From contig CAMYPM010000002.1 in NCBI GenBank assembly GCA_947290775.1, forward strand, positions 62,001 through 126,000: 64,000 nt of DNA, in the 5' to 3' direction. The stretch comes from an uncultured Bacteroidales bacterium (lineage in GTDB: Bacteria; Bacteroidota; Bacteroidia; Bacteroidales; Porphyromonadaceae). The notes under the pieces are model-generated. The model was given only the letters and a program-made list of their open reading frames with translations. It was not told the DNA's origin and searched no databases. Shown piece after piece: positions 16,442-24,582 of the stretch; positions within the stretch are counted from its first letter, which is position 1, and each line of letters opens with the position of its first letter. Both the position numbers and the translations under genes were made by a program.

Positions 16442-16474
16442 AAAAAACCTGTTCCTCTATGATGAAGGAACAGG
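16442..16474 (-). terminator. Rho-independent terminator after rpmH
   Basis: A 9-bp perfect stem, CCTGTTCCT (16448-16456) with AGGAACAGG (16466-16474), has a 9-nt loop. In minus sense it is followed by a TTTTTTC run. It lies 80 bases past the rpmH stop. Confidence 0.85.
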
Positions 16475-16553
16475 CCGAAATGAATTATACCGCACAGACA
16501 TATCCTACTGACTATACGCACTAGTCACAGTACATGGTGCGATAGATAGGAAA

Positions 16554-16700
16554 TCAATATTCGTCGGATACAGAGAGCTTGGCTCTTCCTTTAGCACGAC
16601 GTGATGCGAGAACGCGACGTCCGTTGGCTGTGGCCATACGAGTGCGGAATCCGTGTTTGTTCTTCCTTTTCCTATTGTGAGGTTGGAATGTTCTTTTCAT
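16554..16700 (-). CDS. rpmH: Ribosomal protein L34 (bL34)
   Basis: A 48-codon gene. The product starts [20 protein letters not shown] and continues [20 protein letters not shown] to KLSVSDEY, which is the full bL34 signature with its Arg/Lys-rich content. It is a component of the large ribosomal subunit. The ATG is at 16700 and the TGA at 16554-16556. It is framed by its own promoter and a strong terminator, so it is a single-gene unit between maf and hemH. Unlike in many bacteria, rpmH is not next to dnaA here, which lies about 30 kb away. Confidence 0.97.
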   Translation of the reverse strand: MKRTFQPHNRKRKNKHGFRTRMATANGRRVLASRRAKGRAKLSVSDEY

Positions 16701-16739
16701 GACTATATTATTTCTGGGTCTACTATTACTTACAGGTTA

Positions 16740-16769
16740 CAAAGGTACTAATTATTTTTGACCTGCCAA
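16740..16769 (-). promoter_or_regulatory. Promoter of rpmH
   Basis: In minus sense, TTG (16769-16767) then 19 bases then TACCTTTG (16747-16740), 39 bases before the rpmH ATG. The -33 element overlaps the last codons of maf. Confidence 0.7.
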
Positions 16770-17342
16770 TTCCATAAGTGCTCTGTAGAGGGGATGGACC
16801 GGTAGTCCCATTACATTATAGAAAGAACCTTCAATACGTTTGATGGCTATATAGCCTATCCACTCCTGTATTCCATAGGATCCGGCTTTGTCGTAGGGAG
16901 CATAATGATCTAAATAATAAGCGATCTCTTCGTTAGTTATATCTGCGAAAGTTACTTTGCTTTCAGCAGAAAAACACTTTGTTTCCTGATGGTAAAGGGT
17001 AAGTGCTACTCCGGTAACTACGGTGTGCGTACGGGCGGAAAGTTTACGAAGCATCTCCTCTGCATTAGTCCGACTATGAGGTTTGCCAAGTACTTCACCT
17101 CCAACGATAACGGTTGTATCAGCGGTAATGAGTAAGTCGCTCTCTATTAGTGAAGCTCGGTAAGCATCGGCCTTCTTTTTAGCTATATAAAGAGAAACTT
17201 CTTGAGGAGAAAGGATAGTAGGGTAGCTTTCGTCAATGTCGGGTAAGGGGCGCACTTCAAAGGGAAAGTCAAGTCCGCTCAGTAGCTCGCGACGTCGGGG
17301 AGACTGAGAGCCTAAGATAATATGATATGGGTAAGTAAGCAT
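16752..17342 (-). CDS. maf: Maf-like nucleotide pyrophosphatase
   Basis: A 196-residue protein of the Maf/YhdE family, which hydrolyses dTTP, UTP and modified nucleotides to monophosphates (house-cleaning; historically a septum-formation inhibitor). Signatures are LGSQSPRRRELL near the N-terminus (substrate loop), DIDESYP at about 38-44, ADTTVIVGGEVLGKP at about 73-87 and the late YDKAGSYGIQEW block at about 148-159, which fits the dTTP/UTP-specific subgroup. The length is typical. It starts one base after the kdsC stop, so the genes are co-transcribed as DUF2520-kdsC-maf. Confidence 0.93.
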   Translation of the reverse strand: MLTYPYHIILGSQSPRRRELLSGLDFPFEVRPLPDIDESYPTILSPQEVSLYIAKKKADAYRASLIESDLLITADTTVIVGGEVLGKPHSRTNAEEMLRKLSARTHTVVTGVALTLYHQETKCFSAESKVTFADITNEEIAYYLDHYAPYDKAGSYGIQEWIGYIAIKRIEGSFYNVMGLPVHPLYRALMELAGQK

Positions 17343-17343
17343 A

Positions 17344-17868
17344 CTACCAATTTAAATTAATTCCATCCAGATGCCATTTTCCTTGAGCGCGCATTACTTG
17401 CTCAATCACATCACGTGCTACACCTTCGCCTCCATTATAGGGGGAAATGTAGTCGGATACTTCCAGGGCTTCATAAGCAGCGTCCCGAGGAGCTACGGAA
17501 ATACCTGCAAGCTGCATTACACCTACATCCGGCAAGTCATCTCCGATATAGACAACCTCTTCGTAAGAAAGGTGGTATTTGTCGACAAAATGCTTCAGAT
17601 CGGCAACTTTATTACGAGACTCTCCATAGTAGTCGGTGATACCAAGATGCCGAGTACGAAGCAAAGTTTGCGGAGAGTAGCCGCCTGTAATGATCGCTAC
17701 ATGGTATCCGTGGGAAATAGCCATACGTAGCGCAAACCCATCCTTAACATTACCAGTGCGAATAGGAACCCCTTCGATATCCAACATCGTAACAGAGCGG
17801 CTTAGTACACCGTCTACATCGAAAACAAAGGCTTTAATATGGTCGAGATTAAGAGGAATACTACTCAT
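17344..17868 (-). CDS. kdsC: KdsC-type 3-deoxy-D-manno-octulosonate 8-phosphate phosphatase
   Basis: A 174-residue HAD-superfamily phosphatase of the C0 (capless, tetrameric) type, predicted to remove phosphate from KDO-8-phosphate for lipid A/LPS core synthesis. Motif I is FDVDGVLSRS (nucleophile and acid Asp), motif II is VAIITGGYS, and motif IV is YIGDDLPDVGVMQLAG. The C-terminal YISPYNGGEGVARDVIE is characteristic of KdsC. The gene sits between the DUF2520 gene and maf with one-base gaps on each side. Cytosolic. Confidence 0.9.
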   Translation of the reverse strand: MSSIPLNLDHIKAFVFDVDGVLSRSVTMLDIEGVPIRTGNVKDGFALRMAISHGYHVAIITGGYSPQTLLRTRHLGITDYYGESRNKVADLKHFVDKYHLSYEEVVYIGDDLPDVGVMQLAGISVAPRDAAYEALEVSDYISPYNGGEGVARDVIEQVMRAQGKWHLDGINLNW

Positions 17869-17869
17869 A

Positions 17870-18652
17870 TTAGATGGGATAATGGTCTTTAATAGAATGG
17901 GTCAGTAGATCGTAAATAGCGGTTAGGATCTCCGGGTATTCTTTTAGAATTAAATGATGCTTACGTATGGTTTCATCATCATGCCGGCGTGCGGGACCAC
18001 TTTGAGCCTCTAATGGGGATAGGAAGTCCACTTTGCGAAACGTCTCTCGAAGGAGGGGACGCAGCTCATCGAAAGAGAGCCCCTCCGCATCGCTCAATAT
18101 TTCATCGGCTATGGTTAGTAGGTGGTTCGTGAAGTTGCATGCAAATACGGCAGCCAAGTGAAGCTTAGTGCGACTTGTAACATCACTTTCTTTGGCCTTC
18201 ATTCCTAATAGTGCAGCTAAACTCAGTATAGTCTGTTGCGTCTCAAAATTATTGTATTCAATAAAAAGAGGCGTACCTTGTAACTCAATAGGAAATGACC
18301 GCGTAAACGTATTAAAAGGATAGAAGAGCCCATAGTGGCTATGGTAGGGAGCGAATAGGTCACTTGAGCGTGCTGCTGCTGTATGAAGCCAGACTCCTTT
18401 CGTGGAGGGCATGGCAGAAGCAACTAACGCAATAGCATCATCTTTTAGAGAAAAAAGATAGCAATCGGCATCTGTAGGCAGTTCATTTAATTGGTTAGTG
18501 ATCAATAGGTCCGATGCGTACTTTTCTTTAAGTTCTTGAGCGCGAGAAATGCTTCTATTGTACAGAGCAATAGGCGTGTTCCCTACTTTTACAAGGGCTG
18601 CAAGGATACTCTCAGCTACAGCTCCGGCACCGATTTGTACGATCTTCATCAC
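17870..18652 (-). CDS. Rossmann-like and DUF2520 domain protein
   Basis: A 260-residue protein. The N-terminal nucleotide-binding region (MKIVQIGAGAVAESILAALV, a GxGxxx pattern) resembles pyrroline-5-carboxylate reductase/NADP oxidoreductases. The C-terminal helical DUF2520 domain has the conserved LHLAAVFACNFTNHL at about 165-179 and GPARRHDDETIRKH at about 218-231. The substrate is not established for this family. It is the first gene of a tight operon with kdsC and maf, a neighbourhood I recall as common in Bacteroidetes. The start is Met1 or Met2. Confidence 0.85.
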   Translation of the reverse strand: MMKIVQIGAGAVAESILAALVKVGNTPIALYNRSISRAQELKEKYASDLLITNQLNELPTDADCYLFSLKDDAIALVASAMPSTKGVWLHTAAARSSDLFAPYHSHYGLFYPFNTFTRSFPIELQGTPLFIEYNNFETQQTILSLAALLGMKAKESDVTSRTKLHLAAVFACNFTNHLLTIADEILSDAEGLSFDELRPLLRETFRKVDFLSPLEAQSGPARRHDDETIRKHHLILKEYPEILTAIYDLLTHSIKDHYPI

Positions 18653-19029
18653 GTCTACAACTATAATTCTATGCTACAAAGGTAGTGAATAGTAGCCACA
18701 GACTCCATTTTGAGGAGATACTATTTAAGTCACCGATTCGCTGTCCACTTAATGAGGCAGTCAAAGCAAACCATTAGACAGTAGCAGAGCTTAGGCGAGA
18801 GTCTCTTACTCTTACGCATATCCAAGGAACATGAACCGGCACTTCGCCTGAGTAGCACCTTTGTGGTATTAGATGATTTCCACTGTCTGAGATGGCTTTA
18901 TACTTACTTAGAATACCTCTTGTAAGTCTTCCTCCTTTAGACGTTCGGGACAAGCATATATAAGAGAAGGGGCCGCCTCAAAAAGACAGCCCCTCCAAAT
19001 TAGTATTAACGTTTATCTAACCGATAAAA
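18653..19029. other. Gene-free interval between exbD and the DUF2520-kdsC-maf operon
   Basis: Contains the -7 box for the DUF2520 gene (CAAAGGTA at 18677-18684, which is TACCTTTG on the minus strand) and a weak terminator-like hairpin at 18968-18994. Between them, about 280 bases have no gene. A 6-bp inverted pair AGGCGA (18793-18798)/TCGCCT (18844-18849) is the only structure noted. A small RNA cannot be excluded. Confidence 0.4.
18968..18994 (-). terminator. Weak terminator after the exbD gene
   Basis: Stem AGGGGC/GCCCCT with a 15-nt loop, followed in minus sense by TTCTCTT. It lies 36 bases after the second exbD stop. Confidence 0.45.
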
Positions 19030-19506
19030 TCACTTATCCAGCGATTCCCTTGCTGAGTAGCTGATATTAAGCGCATCAGCTCGCCGCAACTGATATTTTA
19101 TATCAGAGATAATCTTCATCTTAGTAGTAGCATCACCCTTTATGGAGATGGTCATAAGCTTCTTACGTTCGTCCTGTATCTTGGCTTGCTCTTGCTTTGC
19201 ATAGTCGTAGACAAGGTCGGCATTCTGCACAATTTTGTCATTGATCTGCACACATGAGTTATTACCAAACTTGGGGCGCAAAGAGGCTATTGGCTTGCCT
19301 ACATAGATGTAAGACACAAGTGATTTTTCTTCCAGCTTTGTCAGCTCGGTTGCCCTCGGGAGGTTTTGGTACTCTACTTTAGCTGTTACTTCGCGTATGC
19401 TGGTAACCATCATGATAAAGAAGAGGAAGGCAAATATAAGGTCAGGCAACGAAGCCGTATTTAGCTCCGGCATTTCTCGTTTGCCATCTTGTGTGAATCT
19501 TCCCAT
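19030..19506 (-). CDS. ExbD/TolR-family protein (second copy)
   Basis: A 158-residue subunit of the proton-driven ExbB/ExbD motor that energises TonB at the outer membrane. A cytoplasmic N-terminus (MGRFTQDGKREMPELNTASL) precedes one transmembrane helix at about 20-42 with the functional Asp in LPDLIFAFLFFIMM. The periplasmic domain follows (IYVGKPIASLRPKFG, IQINDKI-like segment, KMKIISDIKYQLRRADALNI). The typical length is 130-150. It lies 18 bases downstream of the first exbD gene and is last in the operon. Confidence 0.88.
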   Translation of the reverse strand: MGRFTQDGKREMPELNTASLPDLIFAFLFFIMMVTSIREVTAKVEYQNLPRATELTKLEEKSLVSYIYVGKPIASLRPKFGNNSCVQINDKIVQNADLVYDYAKQEQAKIQDERKKLMTISIKGDATTKMKIISDIKYQLRRADALNISYSARESLDK

Positions 19507-19524
19507 GGTACTTTATCCTCCTTA

Positions 19525-20136
19525 TTAGTGTTTTAAGTCTGACAATGGCATCTCAGAGATGTGCATGGGATATATATCCACTACCATCTTCTGCTGTGCT
19601 GCCGGTAAATCATCATAACGACGTGAAAAATGCTTCAGCGCTGTTTCGTTCCATACTTCATTGTATGCCTTGAGCAACTCATTCTGTACATTGATGTACA
19701 TCTGATAGCTCGTTTCTACCTCACTTTTCAGTGATATAGCATAGCTTGAAGTGGTAGTCTCAACGTTTCCTAACCCCGGAATTTCGCGAACCTCCTTTTC
19801 CGGAAGATTCTCACTATTGGCCGGGTTAACGATAAACTCTTTCACGTGATCCTTCAGCTCCTGTAAAGGTATCATACTGATACTTTCACCGGCTGAGGAT
19901 GTACGCAGTACGGCAATTTGGTCGTTACGATTGACGAGCAACTGTAGTACGTTGCGGTTATTAATCTCTATATCGTTTTGTTGTTCTTCCTTAGGACTTA
20001 ATGGCGGTAACCGTCTCTTTAAGCCCTTATCCGTGTCCATTGAAGTAGTAATCAAGAAGAAGATCAGAAGAATAAAAGCGATATCGGCCGTGGATGACCC
20101 GTTTATTGCGGGTACTTTACGTTTACTTCTTGCCAT
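19525..20136 (-). CDS. ExbD/TolR-family protein (first copy)
   Basis: A 203-residue ExbD-type protein, longer than usual. The N-terminal tail (MARSKRKVPAINGSSTA) leads into one helix with the key Asp in TADIAFILLIFFLITTSM (about 16-33). The periplasmic domain carries an insertion (about residues 90-165) that includes NPANSENLPEKEVREIPG and a helical part (YQMYINVQNELLKAYNEVWN) before the final segment. Two unequal ExbDs in tandem suggest a heteromeric motor. It lies 29 bases after the small membrane protein gene. Confidence 0.88.
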   Translation of the reverse strand: MARSKRKVPAINGSSTADIAFILLIFFLITTSMDTDKGLKRRLPPLSPKEEQQNDIEINNRNVLQLLVNRNDQIAVLRTSSAGESISMIPLQELKDHVKEFIVNPANSENLPEKEVREIPGLGNVETTTSSYAISLKSEVETSYQMYINVQNELLKAYNEVWNETALKHFSRRYDDLPAAQQKMVVDIYPMHISEMPLSDLKH

Positions 20137-20165
20137 ATCTTTTACTTGATTTCTTTATTTGGTTA

Positions 20166-20672
20166 TTACTTCGACTTCTTATTGGATCCAATCTTGGAGA
20201 AAGCTCCCCAAACGATAGCAACTATATTGAGTAAGAGCAATACATAGGAGGTAAAAATAACCATGTCGGTGGTTTTAAGCCAGCCGGCTGTGGTGTACTT
20301 CTGAAAGTCTTCATTTACCTTTCCCCCTATGGACTCTATATTGGCACTACCTACAGCATAGGTAATCACTAAGATAAGGATAAGTGCGATTAAGGCACCT
20401 AAGCCTACCCATGCTTTACGTGGATTGTGCTTGAACCCTTTCAAAAACCCTACAATAGAAAAGACTATTGTAGCAACAAGTGTTATACAGATTAGGAAGT
20501 AAGCCCAGTATAGGAACAGATCAGTCAAGTTGTAAGCTTTATTACCGGCTGCGTCTACTGTAGATCCTCCTAAAAAGAGGGCTAAGCAGATCACAATGGA
20601 AATAACAAGCAACGTGATGAGCGTCCAACCGGCTATCCTTCTACTTTTTGTTACTGACATAGTAGTAGGCAA
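20166..20672 (-). CDS. Four-helix membrane protein inside the exbB-exbD operon
   Basis: A 168-residue protein of unknown function with four hydrophobic helices: about 13-33, 47-74, 87-108 and 135-157. The charged connectors are KGFKHNPRKAW, which leads into helix 3, and the C-terminal SKIGSNKKSK. I recognise no named domain. It lies five bases downstream of exbB and 29 upstream of exbD, so it is almost certainly part of the motor operon. A helper or regulator of the ExbB/ExbD complex is the simplest guess, but no sequence motif supports a particular role. Confidence 0.7.
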   Translation of the reverse strand: MPTTMSVTKSRRIAGWTLITLLVISIVICLALFLGGSTVDAAGNKAYNLTDLFLYWAYFLICITLVATIVFSIVGFLKGFKHNPRKAWVGLGALIALILILVITYAVGSANIESIGGKVNEDFQKYTTAGWLKTTDMVIFTSYVLLLLNIVAIVWGAFSKIGSNKKSK

Positions 20673-20677
20673 GCGTT

Positions 20678-21499
20678 TTACTTGTTGTTCTTAAGGTTGT
20701 ATTTAATAACGAGGTCCATCAACGTAATAGAAGCATCTTCCATCTTATTGAGAACGGCTTCCACCTTACTGAGGATGTAGTTGTAGAAAAGCTGAAGAAT
20801 AAGGGCAACGATCAAACCACCGATAGTGGTAATAAGAGCTACCTTCATACCTCCTGCTACAATCGTCGGGCTGATATCACCAACCTTTTCAATCTTATCG
20901 AATGCCATTACCATACCCACAACGGTACCTAAGAACCCGAAGGAGGGAGCCATTGCGATAAATAGGGTAATCCAAGACAAGTTCTTTTCGAGAAGTCCTG
21001 CCTGTACACCTCCGTAAGAAGTGATGGAGCGCTCTACGACTTCATCACCCTGCTCGATACGCATAAGGCCTTGGTAAGCAATGGATGCAATAGGACCACG
21101 TGTATTACGGGCTACGCTCTTAGCACCTTCTACATCACCACGATTGAGGTGGTCTTCAATATCCCGAAGAAGACGATCGCTGTCGGTATCGGAAAGGTTA
21201 AGGTAGATAATTCTTTCTAAGCAAATTGCCAAGCCAATGACAAGGAGGAGTGCAATGATGGACATAAAGTCAGCACCCCCTTCGATGAACTTACGCTTAA
21301 GTGCTTGGTGGAAAGAAGTACTTTCTTCAGCAACAGCATCAATTTCTTCATCCGTAGCCTGTTCTTCTGCTGCCACTTCGGTTGTAGTCTCTTGGGGAGC
21401 TGTTGTGGGCTGTTCTTCAGCCTCTTGAGCCCAAGAGCGATTCGCAAAGCCTCCTAAGACGAGAGCCATGCATGCGATAGTTGCAATTAGTCTTTTCAT
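20678..21499 (-). CDS. MotA/TolQ/ExbB proton channel protein
   Basis: A 273-residue inner-membrane channel subunit. It begins with a signal-like segment (MKRLIATIACMALVLGG) and an acidic low-complexity stretch of about residues 26-62 (TTTEVAAEEQATDEEIDA) that is probably periplasmic. Helix 1 is at about 78-100 (IIALLLVIGLAICLERIIYL). The conserved TolQ/ExbB region follows: LLEKNLSWITLFIAMAPSFG, FLGTVVGMVMAFDKI, and KVALITTIGGLIVALILQL, containing the family Thr residues of the proton path. It heads the operon with the four-helix protein and two ExbDs. tonB is 2.3 kb upstream. Confidence 0.9.
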   Translation of the reverse strand: MKRLIATIACMALVLGGFANRSWAQEAEEQPTTAPQETTTEVAAEEQATDEEIDAVAEESTSFHQALKRKFIEGGADFMSIIALLLVIGLAICLERIIYLNLSDTDSDRLLRDIEDHLNRGDVEGAKSVARNTRGPIASIAYQGLMRIEQGDEVVERSITSYGGVQAGLLEKNLSWITLFIAMAPSFGFLGTVVGMVMAFDKIEKVGDISPTIVAGGMKVALITTIGGLIVALILQLFYNYILSKVEAVLNKMEDASITLMDLVIKYNLKNNK

Positions 21500-21568
21500 T
21501 GTACAATCTTTTAGTTGTTCTTCTATGTTTGTTTTTTATTCTTTATCGGTCTAACTAAATAACCATTG

Positions 21569-21656
21569 CGGAGAGAATGGGATTCGAACCCATGAAACAC
21601 TTTTGGCGTTTACACACTTTCCAGGCGTGCCTCTTCAACCACTCGAGCATCTCTCC
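21569..21656 (-). tRNA. tRNA-Ser (anticodon GGA)
   Basis: An 88-nt minus-strand cloverleaf with a long variable arm. The acceptor stem pairs GGAGAGA with TCTCTCC, and the D-arm contains GAGTGGTTGAA. The anticodon stem CACGC/GTGTG encloses loop CTGGAAA with anticodon GGA. The T-arm contains GGTTCGAATCC. It reads UCC and UCU serine codons. Confidence 0.95.
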
Positions 21657-21854
21657 TTATATCTTATTGCTTTATATTTCCTCTTTGAGAACCTCGCTAG
21701 GTGCTCTCCACTTAACTGTCTTTAGTATGTTTCCTTCACAGTCAAGTACAGTTTCGTCCACAAATCTAATGCATTTTACTCAAGTAGGCACTATTTATGG
21801 GTAATAAATCTAAAAATCATTGCCATCTTTTTCTACAAAAAACTACACAATGCG

Positions 21855-22652
21855 CTATATATCAATATATTGAGTTGCTCTAAATAGTGATAATGCATTT
21901 CTATAGGTAACCTCAGCTAACGCCGACTCATCCATTTTAAGACACTGTGCTGCTACCTTTAAGGTATTTACGATGTAGGCACTCTCATTTCTTTTTCCTC
22001 TTTCCGGCTCCGGAGCTAAATAGGGGGCATCTGTTTCCAGTAAAATTCTGTCAAGCGGTATCCTTCCAACCAGTTGTCTCAATTCAGTATTTCGCTTAAA
22101 TGTCACGATCCCATTCACTCCTATCATCATCCCGGGAAAAGAAAGAATTCGCGTAAGGTCACTTTCACTTCCATCAAAACAGTGAAAGACTCCCCGTAAT
22201 TTATTCTTCGGATATTGATCGAGTAGCTGAAAAATCTCTTCAAATGCCTTCCGCACATGCAATATCACCGGCAAATCGAGCTCTATTGAAAGCTCTATTT
22301 GCCGGGCTAATGCGGCGCACTGCTCTTTCTTATAGCTATCGTCCCAATATAGATCGAGTCCGATCTCTCCGACAGCAGCAATATGAGCTTTCTTTTGTCG
22401 TAGTTCCTTTTCTATGAGATCCATTTCTTCCTCCCATTGCGCTTTAACTGAAGTCGGGTGCAGCCCTATAGCACAAAGGGTACAATCCGGATAGGCACTG
22501 TGTGTGTGCCACAAGGCGTTCAAGGACGATGAATCTTCATTTGGAAGCATAAAGAGACAGACACCCTCATTCTTTGCAGAGCGGATTACTGCTGCCCGAT
22601 CCTCATCAAAGGCACTATCGTACAAATGCGTATGGGTGTCAAATAGGCGCAT
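21855..22652 (-). CDS. tatD: TatD-family metal-dependent hydrolase
   Basis: A 265-residue TIM-barrel nuclease/hydrolase of the TatD family, with expected DNase activity. Metal ligands are visible: FDTHTHLYD at the N-terminus (HxH), GEIGLDLY with Glu at about 96-103, LPVILHVRKA with His, GVFHCFDGS and the terminal ETDAPYL with Asp. The length is typical. The start overlaps the stop of the upstream polyprenyl synthase gene by one base (TGATG), indicating coupled translation. Cytosolic. Confidence 0.92.
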   Translation of the reverse strand: MRLFDTHTHLYDSAFDEDRAAVIRSAKNEGVCLFMLPNEDSSSLNALWHTHSAYPDCTLCAIGLHPTSVKAQWEEEMDLIEKELRQKKAHIAAVGEIGLDLYWDDSYKKEQCAALARQIELSIELDLPVILHVRKAFEEIFQLLDQYPKNKLRGVFHCFDGSESDLTRILSFPGMMIGVNGIVTFKRNTELRQLVGRIPLDRILLETDAPYLAPEPERGKRNESAYIVNTLKVAAQCLKMDESALAEVTYRNALSLFRATQYIDI

Positions 22653-23674
22653 CAGAATGCTCTGCTTGCCAAACGGTTATATAAATCTTTTAATGCTGCC
22701 AAGGCCTCCTTATCTACGGGGGAAATACGCTCTACCTCGCCTAAAAGAAGTAGTGCTTGATGGGTATAGGTAGCTATCTCGGCATCTATTTCATCTGCCA
22801 AATGGAATTGATCGTATATAGCCTTTACTCGTTCGATTTTCTCCTCTCTATTGTTACAAGTGAGGGCCTTTTCTAAAGCTTTATCACTTAAGGCCGCAGA
22901 TTTCTCTTTTGCGCTAAGAAGTAACCAGGTTTGCTTATTCTCGGCTATATCTCCTCCTATAGGTTTTCCAAAAACATCCGTAGAGCCATAAACGTCCAAA
23001 TGGTCGTCACGCAATTGGAAGGCTAATCCAATTTGTATACCACTTTGATAGAGTAGATCTGCCGCTTGTGGTGTTGCCCCACCGATCAGTGCGCCCATCT
23101 TAAGCGCCGTCGCAAGTAGCTCGGCTGTCTTAAGGCGTATCATGTGGATATAATCAGATAGTGAGGTGTCGTTTCTACTTTGGAAGTTTATATCGTATTG
23201 CTGGCCCTCCATAATAGCTACACTCATCTGAGAAAAGGTCTGCATTACTTCACTTTTAACTTCAGGTGAAAGACCCTTTTGCGCTTCCGTAAGTAGATGA
23301 AAAGCCAATGCAAACATGGCATCCCCGGATAGAATCGCAGCAGAAAGCCCATATTTAGCTACAACAGAAGGCGCCCCATGCCGCATATCGGAATGGTCCA
23401 TTACATCATCATGGATGAGTGTAAAGTTATGGAATAGCTCAAGAGCAGTTGCCGTGAACCAAATACATTGCTTCTCTTTGCCAAAAATACGGGATGCGGC
23501 TACGGCAAAACATGGGCGCAGTCGTTTTCCTCCCTGAGACAAAGCATAGTACATGGGTTCATAGAGTTCTTCAGGGTGATTTCCTGTATGCAGAAAGTGC
23601 TTTAGCTCACTAAAAAGAAACTCCTCAAATTGCGCTACTAAATCAGAAAAGTACTGTTTACTATCGTTCGTCAT
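22652..23674 (-). CDS. Polyprenyl (isoprenyl) diphosphate synthase
   Basis: A 340-residue trans-isoprenyl diphosphate synthase. It carries the first Asp-rich motif in LIHDDVMDHSDMRHG (about 95-109) and the second in QLRDDHLDVYG (about 220-230). LYEPMYYALSQGGKRLRPC is the conserved Gly-Gly-Lys-Arg-x-Arg substrate site. It condenses isopentenyl diphosphate to make farnesyl or longer prenyl chains for quinones and bactoprenol. Chain length cannot be set from motifs here. It is 97 bases downstream of tonB, with a hairpin between, and is coupled to tatD. Confidence 0.9.
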   Translation of the reverse strand: MTNDSKQYFSDLVAQFEEFLFSELKHFLHTGNHPEELYEPMYYALSQGGKRLRPCFAVAASRIFGKEKQCIWFTATALELFHNFTLIHDDVMDHSDMRHGAPSVVAKYGLSAAILSGDAMFALAFHLLTEAQKGLSPEVKSEVMQTFSQMSVAIMEGQQYDINFQSRNDTSLSDYIHMIRLKTAELLATALKMGALIGGATPQAADLLYQSGIQIGLAFQLRDDHLDVYGSTDVFGKPIGGDIAENKQTWLLLSAKEKSAALSDKALEKALTCNNREEKIERVKAIYDQFHLADEIDAEIATYTHQALLLLGEVERISPVDKEALAALKDLYNRLASRAF

Positions 23675-23701
23675 AAGATGGCAACTGCTTACCGTTTACA
23701 C

Positions 23702-23735
23702 AGACGGCATCTCACTTTTGGGAGAGATGCCGTCT
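23702..23735 (-). terminator. Hairpin between tonB and the polyprenyl synthase gene
   Basis: A 12-bp perfect stem, AGACGGCATCTC (23702-23713) with GAGATGCCGTCT (23724-23735), has a 10-nt loop. There is no strong T-run after it in minus sense, so it may be an attenuator or an RNA processing barrier rather than a full terminator. Confidence 0.6.
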
Positions 23736-23771
23736 TGTGGTAAATACACAACTCCTCAGAATTGAATCAAA

Positions 23772-24482
23772 TTAATGGAAGAGCTTAAAGGTTACCGGCA
23801 ATGTAAAGCGAGAACGCACGGGTTTACCACGCTGTTTACCGGGTTGCCACTTAGGCATCTTAGAGAGCACACGTACAGCTTCCTTATCCAAAGAGGGGTC
23901 TACTCCACGGACCACCTTAATATCAGAAACTGAGCCATCTCGCTCTACTACGAACTGTACGACTACCTTGCCTTCAATTCCGTTTGAGGCTGCTATCTCG
24001 GGGTACTGGAGATTTTTTGTAACCCACTTTAAGAGTGCCGGAACACTTCCACCTGGCGGAACTGCATTTTCTTCTACTATCTCAAAGATTTTATCTTCGG
24101 GCTCTTCATCCTGCTTGGGTGCATTGTTTACAATAGGCACGGGCGGTGGAAGCACCTTATTCTCATCTATAGAAACAATGGTAATCTTGGCAACTTCTTT
24201 GTTGTCATCTACAACTTTTATTTCGTCAGGTAGAGCCACTTCTATTTCCTGTTGCTGTACAGGGTCGGGTTCGGGTGGTTCCGGTTCTTGGTTTTCAGGA
24301 ACCAGCATCGCATCATCTATGTCTGCTATATCTAACTTCTCGGTTGCGAGATCGTTAGTGGCAGCCGTACTGCGCATTTCAAGAGCGAAGTACACCACGG
24401 ATAGAGATACGATCAGCCCCATGAAGAAGGAAAATGCTTTACCCTTCTCCAAATTTGCCTTAGGCGATTTCTTTACTTCCAT
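23772..24482 (-). CDS. tonB: TonB-family energy transducer
   Basis: A 236-residue protein with a short cytoplasmic tail and one N-terminal helix (FSFFMGLIVSLSVVYFALEM, about 18-37). A Pro/Glu-rich periplasmic spacer follows (PENQEPEPPEPDPVQQQEIE). The C-terminal TonB domain of about 150-236 contains NLQYPEIAASNGIEGKVVV, DGSVSDIKVVRGVDPSLD and WQPGKQRGKPV. It carries ExbBD energy to outer-membrane receptors such as the barrel protein at 3.9-6.7 kb. A TATATTTG -7 box lies 40 bases upstream of the start, and a 22-bp repeat array lies further upstream. Confidence 0.92.
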   Translation of the reverse strand: MEVKKSPKANLEKGKAFSFFMGLIVSLSVVYFALEMRSTAATNDLATEKLDIADIDDAMLVPENQEPEPPEPDPVQQQEIEVALPDEIKVVDDNKEVAKITIVSIDENKVLPPPVPIVNNAPKQDEEPEDKIFEIVEENAVPPGGSVPALLKWVTKNLQYPEIAASNGIEGKVVVQFVVERDGSVSDIKVVRGVDPSLDKEAVRVLSKMPKWQPGKQRGKPVRSRFTLPVTFKLFH

Positions 24483-24521
24483 AGTTACACTACGTGCGTT
24501 TAGTCGTTATGTTTTCTTCTG

Positions 24522-24529
24522 CAAATATA
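24522..24529 (-). promoter_or_regulatory. -7 box for tonB
   Basis: TATATTTG in minus sense matches TAnnTTTG, 40 bases before the ATG. A TTG lies 22 bases further upstream, slightly beyond the usual spacing. Confidence 0.5.
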
Positions 24530-24582
24530 CACTATTCTCTGATATATGGGGCAACACTTCATCACTTTCATCCTATATCTAA

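Noticed and set aside
23968-24582. 204-codon plus-strand frame antisense to tonB
   Set aside because: Low-complexity Ser/Ile/Thr composition created by the Pro/Glu-rich spacer on the other strand. The minus frame has a complete TonB domain.
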